This document shows, piece by piece, positions 24,154 through 33,922 of a stretch of DNA of 64,000 nt (its first letter is position 1; each line of letters starts with the position of its first letter). Source of the DNA: an uncultured Clostridium sp. (lineage in GTDB: Bacteria > Bacillota > Clostridia > Lachnospirales > Lachnospiraceae); assembly GCA_937885015.1 (NCBI GenBank), contig CALAAS010000053.1, positions 1 to 64,000 of the forward strand. The letters run 5' to 3'. The notes below the pieces were generated by a model, which was not told where the DNA came from, made no database searches, and worked only from the letters and a program-made list of their open reading frames with translations. The translations under genes were made by a program, and so were the position numbers.

Positions 24154-27100
24154 TTACACTTCCAACATTCCATAGCGGAATGAATAAATATAATTTTCCC
24201 GAACCATCTTTCCCGTCATCTGTTCCAGCGCCCGTTTATAGCAGACCAGCTGCGCCTGGTACCGGCGCCTCAGTATCTCCGGATTATCCACATAATCCGT
24301 CTTATAATCCACCAGAATCAGCTGATTATCCTCTTCAAAAAATGCATCTATGACTCCCTGAATCAGAATTCGCTCATCGGAATCCCAGTCCCCCATCTCC
24401 CGGGCGGGAACGCCGATGACAAACTGTTTTTCCCGCCAGAGCCTTCCGCTGCGGGCAGCCGCTTTCATTCTCTGCCCCAGGCTGCTGTCCAGAAAGGAAG
24501 ACAGGTCTGCGGCTCTCACAAGTCCTGCCGCCTCTTCTTCTATTTTACCGTCTTCCACCAGGGAACGCAAATATTTTTCTGCCTCTTCCTCTGTCTCCAC
24601 AGTCTCAAAAGGCAAAAGCTCCAGCACACGGTGATAGGCGGTTCCCCGTGTGGCTCCCCGCCCCTCTCTATCCTGCTTTTCCAGAAAAACCGGAAGTGTG
24701 GGCAGAAATTCCATCTCCTCCTCTTCCTTCTCTTCCCACCGTTTTTTCAGTTCTGACACAGACATTTTTGTATTTAAAATCACATCATCCGCAAAGGGGT
24801 ACTGAAATTCATAGGAGGCCCTCCAGGCGTCTGACAGAGTCCCGTCTCCTCCATCCTCCGCAAGAAGCGCCAGCTTTCTTCGGACTATCTCCCGGTCAAA
24901 CTGGCTTTTCACCTCTCTGTCAAGCTGCAAAAGCGCCGTTTCCTCCTTCACGCGAATCCTAGTGTTTCCCGTCCCCACACTCATCAGGATCCAGTCCAGA
25001 AATGAGGTAGCCAGAGTCAGCACTGTATAAGGAATGCGGCCATTCTCCATCGGGATGGACGCCCATTTTGCCATCCGGTCCTCCAGTTTTCCGGAAGCTG
25101 CCGTAAGAATCAGCTTTTCTTTGGCTCTAGTCATGGCCACATACAGCACGCGAAGCTCTTCGCCAAGTGCAGAAAGCTCCATAAAACGCTTCATAACATT
25201 TTTCTTCAGCGTCGGCCCCTTTACCCGACGTTCGCTGTCCAGATAGTCCGTTCCGATACCAAGATCCCCATCAATGAGAAGTCGTCCCCTCATATCCTGC
25301 TTATTGAAGTTCTTCCCCATACCGGATACGAACACCACCGGAAACTCCAGTCCTTTGCTTTTATGGATACTCATGATGCGGACGCAGTTTCCTCCTGCCT
25401 CGGAAATCGATGCCTCCCCAAAATCTGTGTTATATTTTTTCAGCTTTTCAATGTACCGGATAAAATGGAATACACCGCGATAGCTGGTGGCCTCATAGGC
25501 TGCCGCCTTTTCCACCAGCATATCCAGATTGGCCCGCCGCGTCTCCCCCCCCGGCAGCGCCGTCACATAACGGTAATACCCGGTCTCGTCATAAATCCGA
25601 TACAGCAGCTCATGCATGGTCAGATAAAGCGCTTCTTCTCGCAGTCCGGCAATCTTTCCCATAATTCCGGAAAGCTTTTCCTCCAGAATCCGGTCTGCCT
25701 CGGTTCCCGTCTCCGTCTGCATGGTCTTCAAAAAAGCCTGTACGGCTCCGTAGAGGCCTTCTTTTTCCGTCTGCTCTGCACAGGCCCGGTATACCGCCTG
25801 AAGATGGGCCAGCTCGGAATCCGTCACGTTTCCAAAAGGCGATTTTAAAACCGATGCCAGGGGAATATCCTGCATGGGGTTATCCAGAACTGCCAGAAAA
25901 TTCAGGATAGTCTCCACTTCCATGGTATTGAAATACCCGGTTCTTGACTCAGCAAAGGCAGGGATCCCCTGACTCCCCAGAACTTCTGTAAATTCCTCGG
26001 CCCATCCGCTGACACTGCGCAGAAGAATCACAATATCCCGGAATTCTGCCCGCCGATATCTGTCTGTTTCTTTATCCCAAACGAGTATTCCCGTTTCCGG
26101 ATCCGTCATTTCCCAGATTTTGGAGGCAATCATCCTGGCCTCCAGCTCTCTTGCTGTATAGTCCGCCGCATCCTCGTCCACAGCCTGAACCCCCTCCGGC
26201 GACGTATCCACCAGCAAAAGCTCCGTATCCAACTCCCTGATCCCCTCCCGGGGTTCAAACACAGCTCCCGGATGGAGGGCCTGCTCATCAGTATACTGGA
26301 TGTCTCCCAGCTTTTCTGTCATGATCCGGTAAAATACATCATTGATGCTTTCCAGTACATGGGCACGGCTTCGAAAATTCTGGTAAAGCTCTATTTTTCG
26401 TCCAGGGCCATCTTCCTTTCCATAAGAATGGTATTTTTCCAGAAACAGTTCCGGTCTTGCCAGACGGAATTTGTAGATACTCTGTTTCACATCGCCCACC
26501 ATAAATACATTAGGACGGCCAAAACGCTCTCCGGAAATACAGGAAATCAACGTTTCCTGCACCAGATTGCTGTCCTGATATTCGTCCACCAGAATCTCAT
26601 CAAACTGGCGGCTCATCTCATCAGCCAGCGGTCCCGGCACGCGCCGCCCTTTCTCCTTTTCTGGCTCCTGCACCTCTTTCGTCAGGATTTCCAGGGCAAA
26701 ATGCTCCAGATCATGGAAATCCACCACATTCTTTTCTTTCTTCTTTTCCCGGAATCTTCGGCCAAATTCCTCTGCCAGCTCCAGAAGCTGCAGCACCCCG
26801 TCCCGCCCTGTCTCCAGATCCCTTCGCATTTGCTCCGGCGTTTCAAACAGGTATTCCTCCTTCAGTTTTTCCACTGCCTTTTTGACACGTGTCCGAATTC
26901 CGGAAACGGCTTCCTTTTTTTCCGGCGCAACGGTACTCTGCTTTCCCCGAATGGCCGCCAGTCTGGTAAACCGAATCCTTTCCAGCGCCTCACAGAAGCT
27001 TTCAAAATTTCCGGTCGCCCCGCAGAGCCGCTCCACATGAAGCAGATCTTCCTCTACCATCGGAAGATACGGCGCCGGGCCGTCCTCTTCCTGGCAGAGT

Positions 27101-27807
27101 TTTACCGCCTCCTGAAGCTGATCTTTCCACTCCTGAGCCTGCATGGCGCTGTCCCGCAAAAGAAACTGCATCCACCTGGTTTCTTCCATTTTTCCCGGAT
27201 CTGTCTGCAAAAGCTCTTCCCGGCACTGGGCAAACCACTCCCCGGGCCATGGATTGCTCTGGGCAAAGGTATACACCTGCATCACGTAATCAGCGATGCC
27301 TCCGTCTGCTTTTCCCACCGCATAGGCATCTACAAACCGCTCGTAGGCTTCGCCTCCGTCCCGGTAAGAGTCCTCCAGCAGTTCCTCCATCACATCGCTG
27401 CGCATCAAAAGCATTTCGCCCTCATCGCCCACCCGAAAAGCCGGATCGATTTCCAGACTGTCGAAATGTTCCCGCAAAATATGAAGGCAGAAGCTGTCTA
27501 TGGTGGTAATCTGGGCAAACTGTACCAGAATCGCCTGCTGCTGCAGATGGGCATTTTCCGGATCCCGCTCCAGCTCTTTTTCGATGGCCTCCTGAATCCG
27601 TTCCCGCATCTGTGAGGCTGCCGCTCTGGTAAAGGTCATGACCAGAAGGCGGTCAATATCCATCGGATTTTCCGGGTCTGTAATCATTCGGATGATCCGC
27701 TCTACTAAAACCGCTGTCTTTCCACTTCCAGCCGCCGCTGACACAAGAAGATTATGCCCCCGGCTTTCAATGACCTGCTCCTGTTCCCTGGTCCAGTTTA
27801 CCGCCAT
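24154..27807 (-). CDS. addA: ATP-dependent helicase/nuclease subunit AddA
   Basis: A 1217-residue subunit of the AddAB end-processing enzyme, the Gram-positive counterpart of RecBCD. A UvrD-type helicase begins NWTREQEQVIE with Walker A SAAAGSGKTAVL (residues 23-34). Further helicase motifs are ILVDEYQDSN, VGDVKQSIYKFR, YQNFRSR, IMSIHKSKGLEFPVVF and VLYVAMTRAKEKL. The C-terminal RecB-like nuclease carries GTAYHRVLE, QGVIDAFF and LILVDYKTDYVD. The ATG has a GGAGG ribosome site and overlaps the end of addB by 41 bases. Length is typical for Firmicutes AddA. Confidence 0.96.
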   Translation of the reverse strand: MAVNWTREQEQVIESRGHNLLVSAAAGSGKTAVLVERIIRMITDPENPMDIDRLLVMTFTRAAASQMRERIQEAIEKELERDPENAHLQQQAILVQFAQITTIDSFCLHILREHFDSLEIDPAFRVGDEGEMLLMRSDVMEELLEDSYRDGGEAYERFVDAYAVGKADGGIADYVMQVYTFAQSNPWPGEWFAQCREELLQTDPGKMEETRWMQFLLRDSAMQAQEWKDQLQEAVKLCQEEDGPAPYLPMVEEDLLHVERLCGATGNFESFCEALERIRFTRLAAIRGKQSTVAPEKKEAVSGIRTRVKKAVEKLKEEYLFETPEQMRRDLETGRDGVLQLLELAEEFGRRFREKKKEKNVVDFHDLEHFALEILTKEVQEPEKEKGRRVPGPLADEMSRQFDEILVDEYQDSNLVQETLISCISGERFGRPNVFMVGDVKQSIYKFRLARPELFLEKYHSYGKEDGPGRKIELYQNFRSRAHVLESINDVFYRIMTEKLGDIQYTDEQALHPGAVFEPREGIRELDTELLLVDTSPEGVQAVDEDAADYTARELEARMIASKIWEMTDPETGILVWDKETDRYRRAEFRDIVILLRSVSGWAEEFTEVLGSQGIPAFAESRTGYFNTMEVETILNFLAVLDNPMQDIPLASVLKSPFGNVTDSELAHLQAVYRACAEQTEKEGLYGAVQAFLKTMQTETGTEADRILEEKLSGIMGKIAGLREEALYLTMHELLYRIYDETGYYRYVTALPGGETRRANLDMLVEKAAAYEATSYRGVFHFIRYIEKLKKYNTDFGEASISEAGGNCVRIMSIHKSKGLEFPVVFVSGMGKNFNKQDMRGRLLIDGDLGIGTDYLDSERRVKGPTLKKNVMKRFMELSALGEELRVLYVAMTRAKEKLILTAASGKLEDRMAKWASIPMENGRIPYTVLTLATSFLDWILMSVGTGNTRIRVKEETALLQLDREVKSQFDREIVRRKLALLAEDGGDGTLSDAWRASYEFQYPFADDVILNTKMSVSELKKRWEEKEEEEMEFLPTLPVFLEKQDREGRGATRGTAYHRVLELLPFETVETEEEAEKYLRSLVEDGKIEEEAAGLVRAADLSSFLDSSLGQRMKAAARSGRLWREKQFVIGVPAREMGDWDSDERILIQGVIDAFFEEDNQLILVDYKTDYVDNPEILRRRYQAQLVCYKRALEQMTGKMVRENYIYSFRYGMLEV

Positions 27808-30800
27808 GGTACCCTTCCTCCCTTCTTTCTTCCATTTCTGCCTTTTGACCGGCCGCCTCCGCGCTCTGTTCCATTTTTTCCCACACCTCTTCTGGATTTA
27901 AGCTGTCGAACCTCCGGTACCCATACCCTTCTGTTTTTACATCAAACCCACAGATGCTGTGATACGGACAGTAATCACAGGCCGTCCGATTTCCATTTTT
28001 ATAAGGAGCCACGGAAATGGTTCCGTCCAGAATCTCCCGTCCCATGGCCTTTAGTTTCCGGTTCACAAAGCTTCCCAGAACCCGGAACCGTTCTTCTCCG
28101 GCTGCAGAGGAACGCCGCTCCACGATCTGACTGTCCTTCATAACTACAGGCGCCACGTCGGAATCCACGGCCCCGCTCTCCTCCCCCAGGCGGTGATCCA
28201 GGTGGCAAAGTGATTCCGGCTTTCCATTGACCAGGCCATTCATCCGCAGCTGGCGGAGAATCTGGGACTTTGTCTCTTCCTCGCCGTTTCCAGGCTTCCT
28301 CTCTGCCATGGGATCATCGATATGGTAATAAAACAGGCCCGATGGCACAATGGTTTTATCCGGGTATTCCCGCCCCGTTTTTTCCAGGGCTGCATCCATA
28401 TAGACCACCAGCTGCAGCTGCAGTCCGTAATAAATATCCGTCAGGTCAAATTTTGTCTTTCCTGTCTTATAATCAATGATTTTCAGGTACAGAATATCTC
28501 CATCCTCACAGAGATCAATCCGGTCAATCCGTCCCCGCAGATGGATGGCTTCATCTCTTGACAGAGGGATCTGCATGGCTCGCAGATGATCCGCCGAAGA
28601 AAAGCTGACCTCAAAACCGGAGGGCTCAAAGTCTCCCTTCCTAAGCTGCTCCGTCAGCGCCCAGACGGTCCGGTCCGTAATCCGCTCCACTTTCCGCTCC
28701 AGATACTGGTTCCTGTATGAGCTTTTGAGGATCGTATTTCCATAATCCGCAGTAACCGAAGCCACGCACTCCTTCACCAGCTGCCTCCGCTCCTCCTCGG
28801 AAATTCCACAGAAAGAACGGTGTTCCTCCTTCATCCTTCTGAAATAAGTGTCAATGGCCCCATGGAACAGATTTCCGATATCCGCAGCCTGAATTTCATA
28901 AACCTGCCGCTCAGAAAGTCCCAGTCCATACGTCAGAAAATGAGCGTAGGCGCAGGATGCATACAGCTCCATCCTCGTCACACTCCCCCGCAGGATCGGA
29001 CTGTACAGTTCTCTTGCCGCAGCCTTTCCAATTCCCCGGTCCTGGTAGGAGTAAAAGGCAGCCTCGGAAAGTCGGCGCATTTCCTCCCCAAAGGCTCCCG
29101 ACTGGCAGAAAAATCGGTACAGGGAGGAAAATTCCGGATCCTCCTCCCGGTTTCCACAGCTCTTCATTTCATCCAGCACCCAGGAAAGGCCCATGGAAGG
29201 CGACCAGCGGGCCAGCTTTCGTTCTTCCGGCACCTCTAGTCTTTTTTCCGGAAACAGCCGCAGAAGCTGGGTAATCAGGCTGGATGGCCTGAGCTGCTTC
29301 CCGTCGGAGGAAGAGGATGCGCAGGACACATATAGGCGGCTGGAGGGTCTGGTCAGCGCCAGATAAAGATAGAAACGCTGCTGAAAGCTCTCTTCCCGGA
29401 CCGTGGGGGCAAGCTCCACCTCCTGCTCCTTTAAGTTTCTCCGCTCCGCCTCCGACAAAATCCCGCCACGGGCCGATACCGCCGGCACAATCCCGTCATT
29501 GACCCCGGCAAAAAACAGCACCTGGATCCCGGAAAGACGGGTTCTCGTGATATCCCCCACCACAACCCGGTCCACCACCGCCGGGATCAGGCCGACTTTG
29601 ATTTCCGAAAATCCGGCGTCCAGAATCTCTGCGAATTCCCGCCGCCCCATTTTTTCCTCCCCCAGAAGGGCCGTAATCCGGTCGAACAGTTCCATCACAA
29701 GTCCGTAAACCTGACTGTATTCTTTCTCCAGACTGACATCCCCCTGATTTCTGAATTGTTCTTTTAACTCCTCCAGCTTTTTTTCTGCCTCCAGAGTCTC
29801 CAAAAACGTTACCAGAGCTTCCACCATCTCCCGGATCGTCGCCTTCCGCCTGGAAAATACCTCCCGAAGGCCTTCCAGAGGAATCATTACTGCATGGCGA
29901 AAGGTATTCAGCTCCTCCAGGTTTAAAAGTTCCCGTCCTCTGTACACTCTGGTCCACGGCTCACTCCACTTTCCATATCCCCGGATTCCAAGGGCTATGA
30001 CGTAATTTTCTGCCTCGCACAGAAGCTCCTGCTGCCTCTCTGTCGGAATGCCAGGACAACTGGAAAGCGGAAGTACCAACCCTGTTTTCAGGTAACGAAA
30101 CACCGATTCGTAAGAAAAATTCGACTGCATAACTTCCAGAGCCGCCCGCAAAAGTTCCACCAGCGGGTTGCCCATGATATTTTTTTTATCATCAATGAAA
30201 CAGGGAATTCCGTTTTCGGCAAACTGTCTGGATAGCTCTCTGGCATAGGTGGCCATGTCTCCTGTGATAACTGCCATATCCCGATACCGCATTCCCTTCT
30301 CTTTTACCAGGCGAAGCATTTCTCCACAGATAAACTGCGACTCGGCCAGCGGACTGGCCGCCTGTACCAGAAACACACTTTCATTCCTGCCTTCCCGCCG
30401 ATATACCTTCCCATTCCTCCGGTATCGGAACAGCTCCTGTTCGATAAACTGAAGCTCCGGACTCTTCTGAAAACGCCAGAAAGGCCGTTCCTTCAAAAAA
30501 ATATCGGGTTCCCGCCCCGTTCCGGCCCGCCCGGCCAGATCAATCAGACGGCAAACTGTATGGCGGCTCATGTGAAAGAGCTGCTGCACCTCCCCTTCCC
30601 GGTACGGATTGTCTTCCGAATCCATGGTAATCGCAACTGTCACTTTCCGGCAGACCGATAAAAGCAATTCCAAAAGCTGATACTGAATGGGAGTAAACCC
30701 TGTAAATCCATCCAGCGCTACCACACTTCCCCGAATCAGCTTCGACTGGGGAAGAACCCGGCAGAGAAGGCCCAGAATCTCTTCTTTTACAATAACCCGG

Positions 30801-31312
30801 TGCTCTGTATAGGACTGAAATGCTCCGTAGAGCACGCTCATATCCAGAAGCTTTTGACGAAGCAGCGGACTGGAAACCTGATCTGACAACTCTAAAAGCC
30901 GATCTCCCGTAATCCCGTACTGAAAAAATTCCGACAGCATGGATTTCAGCTCTCCGATAAAACCAGATTTATCCAGATGACCGCCAAACAGGCGCAGTTC
31001 CGGCCGTACCTGCGCCGCCACCCGGCGCAGCACCATGGACTTTCCCATGTCATCCAGCACCGCCAGACGTTCCACCGCCAGTTCCTCAAAAATCCGGTAC
31101 GCCAACCGCTCAAAGCTGACAATATCAATATTCATCACGCCATGGCGCGGATGCAGCGCCACAATCTCCTTTTGTGTCTGCATGGTAAACTGCTCCGGCA
31201 CGATGGCAAAAAAACGGCTTTCCGGCTCTTCCATGGACTGCCGGATCAGATCCTCATAAAGCCGCCTCGTTTTTCCAGACCCCGAACCTCCGATTATAAA
31301 TTGCAGTGACAT
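27767..31312 (-). CDS. addB: ATP-dependent helicase/nuclease subunit AddB
   Basis: An 1181-residue AddAB subunit with a helicase-like N-terminus and a RecB-type nuclease. The start MSLQFIIGGSGSGKTRRLYE contains the Walker A motif, and the ATG at 31312 has GGAAG seven bases upstream. The open frame extends further but would overlap the DUF1292 gene, so the shorter start is chosen; it gives the family length. The nuclease contains DLCEDGDILYLKIIDYKTGK. Cysteines for the Fe-S cluster are at YASCAYAHFLTYGLGL and the C-terminal CDYCPYHSICGF. It precedes and overlaps addA. Confidence 0.95.
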   Translation of the reverse strand: MSLQFIIGGSGSGKTRRLYEDLIRQSMEEPESRFFAIVPEQFTMQTQKEIVALHPRHGVMNIDIVSFERLAYRIFEELAVERLAVLDDMGKSMVLRRVAAQVRPELRLFGGHLDKSGFIGELKSMLSEFFQYGITGDRLLELSDQVSSPLLRQKLLDMSVLYGAFQSYTEHRVIVKEEILGLLCRVLPQSKLIRGSVVALDGFTGFTPIQYQLLELLLSVCRKVTVAITMDSEDNPYREGEVQQLFHMSRHTVCRLIDLAGRAGTGREPDIFLKERPFWRFQKSPELQFIEQELFRYRRNGKVYRREGRNESVFLVQAASPLAESQFICGEMLRLVKEKGMRYRDMAVITGDMATYARELSRQFAENGIPCFIDDKKNIMGNPLVELLRAALEVMQSNFSYESVFRYLKTGLVLPLSSCPGIPTERQQELLCEAENYVIALGIRGYGKWSEPWTRVYRGRELLNLEELNTFRHAVMIPLEGLREVFSRRKATIREMVEALVTFLETLEAEKKLEELKEQFRNQGDVSLEKEYSQVYGLVMELFDRITALLGEEKMGRREFAEILDAGFSEIKVGLIPAVVDRVVVGDITRTRLSGIQVLFFAGVNDGIVPAVSARGGILSEAERRNLKEQEVELAPTVREESFQQRFYLYLALTRPSSRLYVSCASSSSDGKQLRPSSLITQLLRLFPEKRLEVPEERKLARWSPSMGLSWVLDEMKSCGNREEDPEFSSLYRFFCQSGAFGEEMRRLSEAAFYSYQDRGIGKAAARELYSPILRGSVTRMELYASCAYAHFLTYGLGLSERQVYEIQAADIGNLFHGAIDTYFRRMKEEHRSFCGISEEERRQLVKECVASVTADYGNTILKSSYRNQYLERKVERITDRTVWALTEQLRKGDFEPSGFEVSFSSADHLRAMQIPLSRDEAIHLRGRIDRIDLCEDGDILYLKIIDYKTGKTKFDLTDIYYGLQLQLVVYMDAALEKTGREYPDKTIVPSGLFYYHIDDPMAERKPGNGEEETKSQILRQLRMNGLVNGKPESLCHLDHRLGEESGAVDSDVAPVVMKDSQIVERRSSAAGEERFRVLGSFVNRKLKAMGREILDGTISVAPYKNGNRTACDYCPYHSICGFDVKTEGYGYRRFDSLNPEEVWEKMEQSAEAAGQKAEMEERREEGYHGGKLDQGTGAGH

Positions 31313-31460
31313 CCCGTTTCTTCCCGTCCTTTCCTGCCCGCTCCCGTGTTTTTTAGTTCCAGCTATCCTTCCTCTGAAACAAAAATGCTGCCCATGCGGA
31401 AGGCGGCGTCTTTTTCTTGCCGTATCTTCCGAATGGACAGCGCTATTCATCGCCGTTTTA

Positions 31461-31799
31461 TCAGTCGTCCAGCTCGTCCTCTCCGACAAGCTCATCATAC
31501 TCCTGCTCATCCAGCAGTTCATCAAACGCATCTGCAACGATCTCGTATTCGTCATCATCCTCAATGTTTTCCAGGTTAGGCTGGCCATCCTCATCCTCTG
31601 TATAACGGTACAGATATACCTCTCCCTCTTCGCTCTCCTCATCCTCCATGGGAAGAAGGGCGATATACTCCCGCTCTCCGGCCGGGAATATGGTCAGAAC
31701 CACGCACTCCAGTTCTCTTCCGTCATCCAGAGTCAGGGTTACGGTCATCTCCTCCCCGTCCATCGCTTCCTCTGGGGTTACATTCTTATTCTCTGCCAT
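31461..31799 (-). CDS. DUF1292 acidic small protein
   Basis: A 112-residue, very acidic protein. Residues about 15-85 (MTVTLTLDDGRELECVVLTI, then EYIALLP) match DUF1292, a family of unknown function common in clostridia, often near ruvX or mltG. The C-terminal tail is almost entirely Asp and Glu. It has an AAAGAGG ribosome site and lies at the head of a likely DUF1292-addB-addA transcript behind the promoter at 31869-31897. I cannot assign a role. Confidence 0.85.
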   Translation of the reverse strand: MAENKNVTPEEAMDGEEMTVTLTLDDGRELECVVLTIFPAGEREYIALLPMEDEESEEGEVYLYRYTEDEDGQPNLENIEDDDEYEIVADAFDELLDEQEYDELVGEDELDD

Positions 31800-31868
31800 C
31801 TCATACCTCTTTCTCTCTTCTCACAGCCGCTCCGTCTTTCCAGACGCCGGCACAAATGATTTTCTTCC

Positions 31869-31897
31869 ACTTTAACAGAGCTGCAGGAAAAAATCAA
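31869..31897 (-). promoter_or_regulatory. Promoter of the DUF1292-addBA transcript
   Basis: On the minus strand, -35 TTGATT (31892-31897), a 17-base spacer and -10 TAAAGT (31869-31874) lie about 70 bases upstream of the DUF1292 gene. It lies between that gene and the end of the HTH gene. Confidence 0.5.
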
Positions 31898-31945
31898 GTT
31901 ATATATTTTCTTCTCACAGCCACCTGTATTTTCCGTTCACAGCCG

Positions 31946-32581
31946 CTATTCCAGCAGATCCTCTGCTTTACAGCCAAGTACCCGCGCCAATGCAAACAAA
32001 CTGCTTGCAGTTGCCTTGTTTATATCCTTTGCCCGCTGCTCATACTGCTGAATCATCCGGAGTGTTACCCCTGATTTTTCGGATAATTTTCTTTGCGAAA
32101 GTCCGGCTGCCTTGCGCACGGTCTGCAAGCTTGTTGGTAAATTCTGGTGCTTAAGTATGGAATCTGCAATATCAACAAACTTTTCTTCTGACGCTTCATG
32201 CAAAGTCGGATACAGCTTATAAATCTCACTCATAGGGAGATATTTTTTAATTTCCTTAAAGCTTTTACCTGTGCTCCATTGATAAAATGCCAGTATCCAG
32301 CCGCACCAGTATTCAGGCGAACAGTCATATTCCGCCTGTGGTGCAGGTAAATCCATATTGGCCCCTGTCCGGTTTAAAACTTCCCACACCAGTTCCGTTC
32401 CGGATAAACCAGAAACATATTTCGGAACACCGCTGCCAAATTGCTCTGCAATGCCGCTTACAATGAACATATCGAGAAAAGCATCCATGGAAATATGTAG
32501 GAAAACCGCCGAATAATCAAATGCCTCTCCTAAATTTTTCATGGCATCATTAAGATACATTTCATCGTAAGCGCACATCAT
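31946..32581 (-). CDS. HTH (XRE-type) protein partnered with the DUF3990 gene
   Basis: A 211-residue protein with an unrecognised alpha-helical N-terminal part (residues 1-150) and a C-terminal helix-turn-helix of the Cro/C1 type: TVRKAAGLSQRKLSEKSGVT, IQQYEQRAKDINKA, then LFALARVLGCKAEDLLE. Its start overlaps the DUF3990 gene by 20 bases, so the two are translationally coupled. The pair looks like a toxin-antitoxin operon in which this DNA-binding protein is the antitoxin and autorepressor. That is an inference from gene order and family; no antitoxin function is visible in the sequence. Start is one of two adjacent ATG codons. Confidence 0.75.
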   Translation of the reverse strand: MMCAYDEMYLNDAMKNLGEAFDYSAVFLHISMDAFLDMFIVSGIAEQFGSGVPKYVSGLSGTELVWEVLNRTGANMDLPAPQAEYDCSPEYWCGWILAFYQWSTGKSFKEIKKYLPMSEIYKLYPTLHEASEEKFVDIADSILKHQNLPTSLQTVRKAAGLSQRKLSEKSGVTLRMIQQYEQRAKDINKATASSLFALARVLGCKAEDLLE

Positions 32582-33239
32582 TCCCCTTCATTCCCTCTCT
32601 GATAATATCCCTCATATAAATACCGGTAATCTCTTCTTTTTCAAGCTCTGCAAAAAAAGCATTGCGTGCTTCCTCATCTCTCGTTTTTCTGCGTGCATAA
32701 TAAATCGTATTATCCGCTAATTCTGCAGATTGAAACTGAAGCTGATTAAATGCCTTTTCGCTTTTTAAAACATACTGCTCGCCAAGTTTGCCGAGCCGCA
32801 TGGCATAGTTTAACTGCCCCAGCGAAATTTCATTGCTTACAAATGCTCTTGCAAATGAAAAATAGGAATCATCAGCGCGGTAGCCGATTATTAAATCATA
32901 TTCCCGGATTCCAACTGAAAAATGTTCCTTCAGCCACTGAACCCCCCGACGTATAACAGGAGTTGATACACGGAAACGGCGATTCTCCAGCAGCAAAGCA
33001 AGCCAGTGAAGAATCGTATATTCTTCTGAATTTATCTTCAGGATCTTTAAGCCTGCCGTATCAAGCTCATATTTGTTCGCAAAACCGTCAAGGCCTTCAT
33101 TACAGGCCCATTCTTTTGCAAGTTCGATATGCTCGGTACAGTAAAAACCCTGACCGTAATCATTATAAACCTTCCCTTTTCCGAAAATAGGCTTTTCAAT
33201 TTTTTCCTTTGAACCGTGATATAAAATCATTTTTTCCAT
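32562..33239 (-). CDS. DUF3990 protein (ADP-ribosyltransferase-like), possible toxin
   Basis: A 225-residue protein of the DUF3990 family, which belongs to the ADP-ribosyltransferase fold. The N-terminal block MILYHGSKEKIEKPIF and then GKVYNDYGQGFYCTEHIELAKEWA matches the NAD-binding region of small ARTs (the YHG triad start and the G-x-Y-x-T strand). The C-terminal part (residues 150-225) is helical. It would modify a cellular target with ADP-ribose from NAD if active. It has its own consensus promoter and is followed by a coupled HTH gene. Target and activity are unknown. Confidence 0.75.
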   Translation of the reverse strand: MEKMILYHGSKEKIEKPIFGKGKVYNDYGQGFYCTEHIELAKEWACNEGLDGFANKYELDTAGLKILKINSEEYTILHWLALLLENRRFRVSTPVIRRGVQWLKEHFSVGIREYDLIIGYRADDSYFSFARAFVSNEISLGQLNYAMRLGKLGEQYVLKSEKAFNQLQFQSAELADNTIYYARRKTRDEEARNAFFAELEKEEITGIYMRDIIREGMKGNDVRLR

Positions 33240-33252
33240 AGCAACCGCCCAC

Positions 33253-33307
33253 TATCTCTCAAGAGTTACTCAGATTCATTATATCTCCAAAGAGTCATTT
33301 TTGTCAA
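33253..33307 (-). promoter_or_regulatory. Promoter with repeated operator-like sites for the DUF3990-HTH pair
   Basis: The minus strand has -35 TTGACA (33302-33307), an 18-base spacer and -10 TATAAT (33278-33283). Two near-identical direct repeats, ACTCTTTGGAGATA and ACTCTTGAGAGATA (33282-33297 and 33253-33268), overlap the -10 and the early transcribed region. That is where an autoregulating HTH antitoxin would be expected to bind. Confidence 0.65.
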
Positions 33308-33331
33308 TATCTATCGATCTTGCCTTTCCGT

Positions 33332-33889
33332 CTACACACCCGCCCGGATTCTTCTCACAAATTCCCGGTTCATCCGAACTGTCTGCGCTGCACTCCGGTT
33401 AAATAAAATATAAATGCAAAATACTGCCTCAATAAATTCCATAACAGCTGCCAAAACCAGCATAAAAAGAATGGGATACGGGGCCCACCAGCTCATCTCC
33501 AGCATAGAAGCGCCGGACATGGCAATGCTGAGTCCCCGGCAGGTCATCATCAGAACCGCCGGAAGGCGGCCGCTCTGCAGCATATAAGAATACCAGGCAT
33601 AGAAAAACAGTGGTCCCAGCAAAAGCAAAGCTGCCTGGGCCACATCCAGTCCATACAGAAAACACATGCCCATGTAAAAAAAGCTGAACAAAATTCTCAC
33701 GCCGGTCAGCGTTTTTACCAGCATGTGCAGCTTTTCATTTTCTGCCATATAGCCTGGAAATCTCTCCTCCATCTCCGCCGTCAGACGCGCCCGCTCCTTC
33801 CACAGTTTCTCCTGGCGGATCCGCTTAAGTTCCAGTTTTTCCTGACGGCTGACCGGGCCATTCCCGCTGTCGCGCCCAAACATTCCCAT
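33332..33889 (-). CDS. Small multi-pass membrane protein of unknown function
   Basis: A 185-residue membrane protein. After a basic, charged N-terminal 60 residues (a region rich in Arg and Glu ending MEERFPGYMAENEKLH) there are about four hydrophobic segments, from roughly TGVRILFSFFYMGMCFLYGL to ILFMLVLAAVMEFIEAVFCI. The start at 33889 is chosen because AAGGAGG lies just upstream; an in-frame start 30 bases earlier has no such site. It ends 92 bases before the DUF3990 gene and follows the corrinoid adenosyltransferase by 33 bases. I do not recognise the family. Confidence 0.65.
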   Translation of the reverse strand: MGMFGRDSGNGPVSRQEKLELKRIRQEKLWKERARLTAEMEERFPGYMAENEKLHMLVKTLTGVRILFSFFYMGMCFLYGLDVAQAALLLLGPLFFYAWYSYMLQSGRLPAVLMMTCRGLSIAMSGASMLEMSWWAPYPILFMLVLAAVMEFIEAVFCIYILFNRSAAQTVRMNREFVRRIRAGV

Positions 33890-33922
33890 TCTTTTTCCTC
33901 CTTCGTTCTCCGTCTCCACATT

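Noticed and set aside
31313..31642. An upstream extension of addB by 110 codons
   Set aside because: The extension overlaps the DUF1292 gene in another frame. The start at 31312 gives the Walker A motif at the expected place, a ribosome site and the family length.
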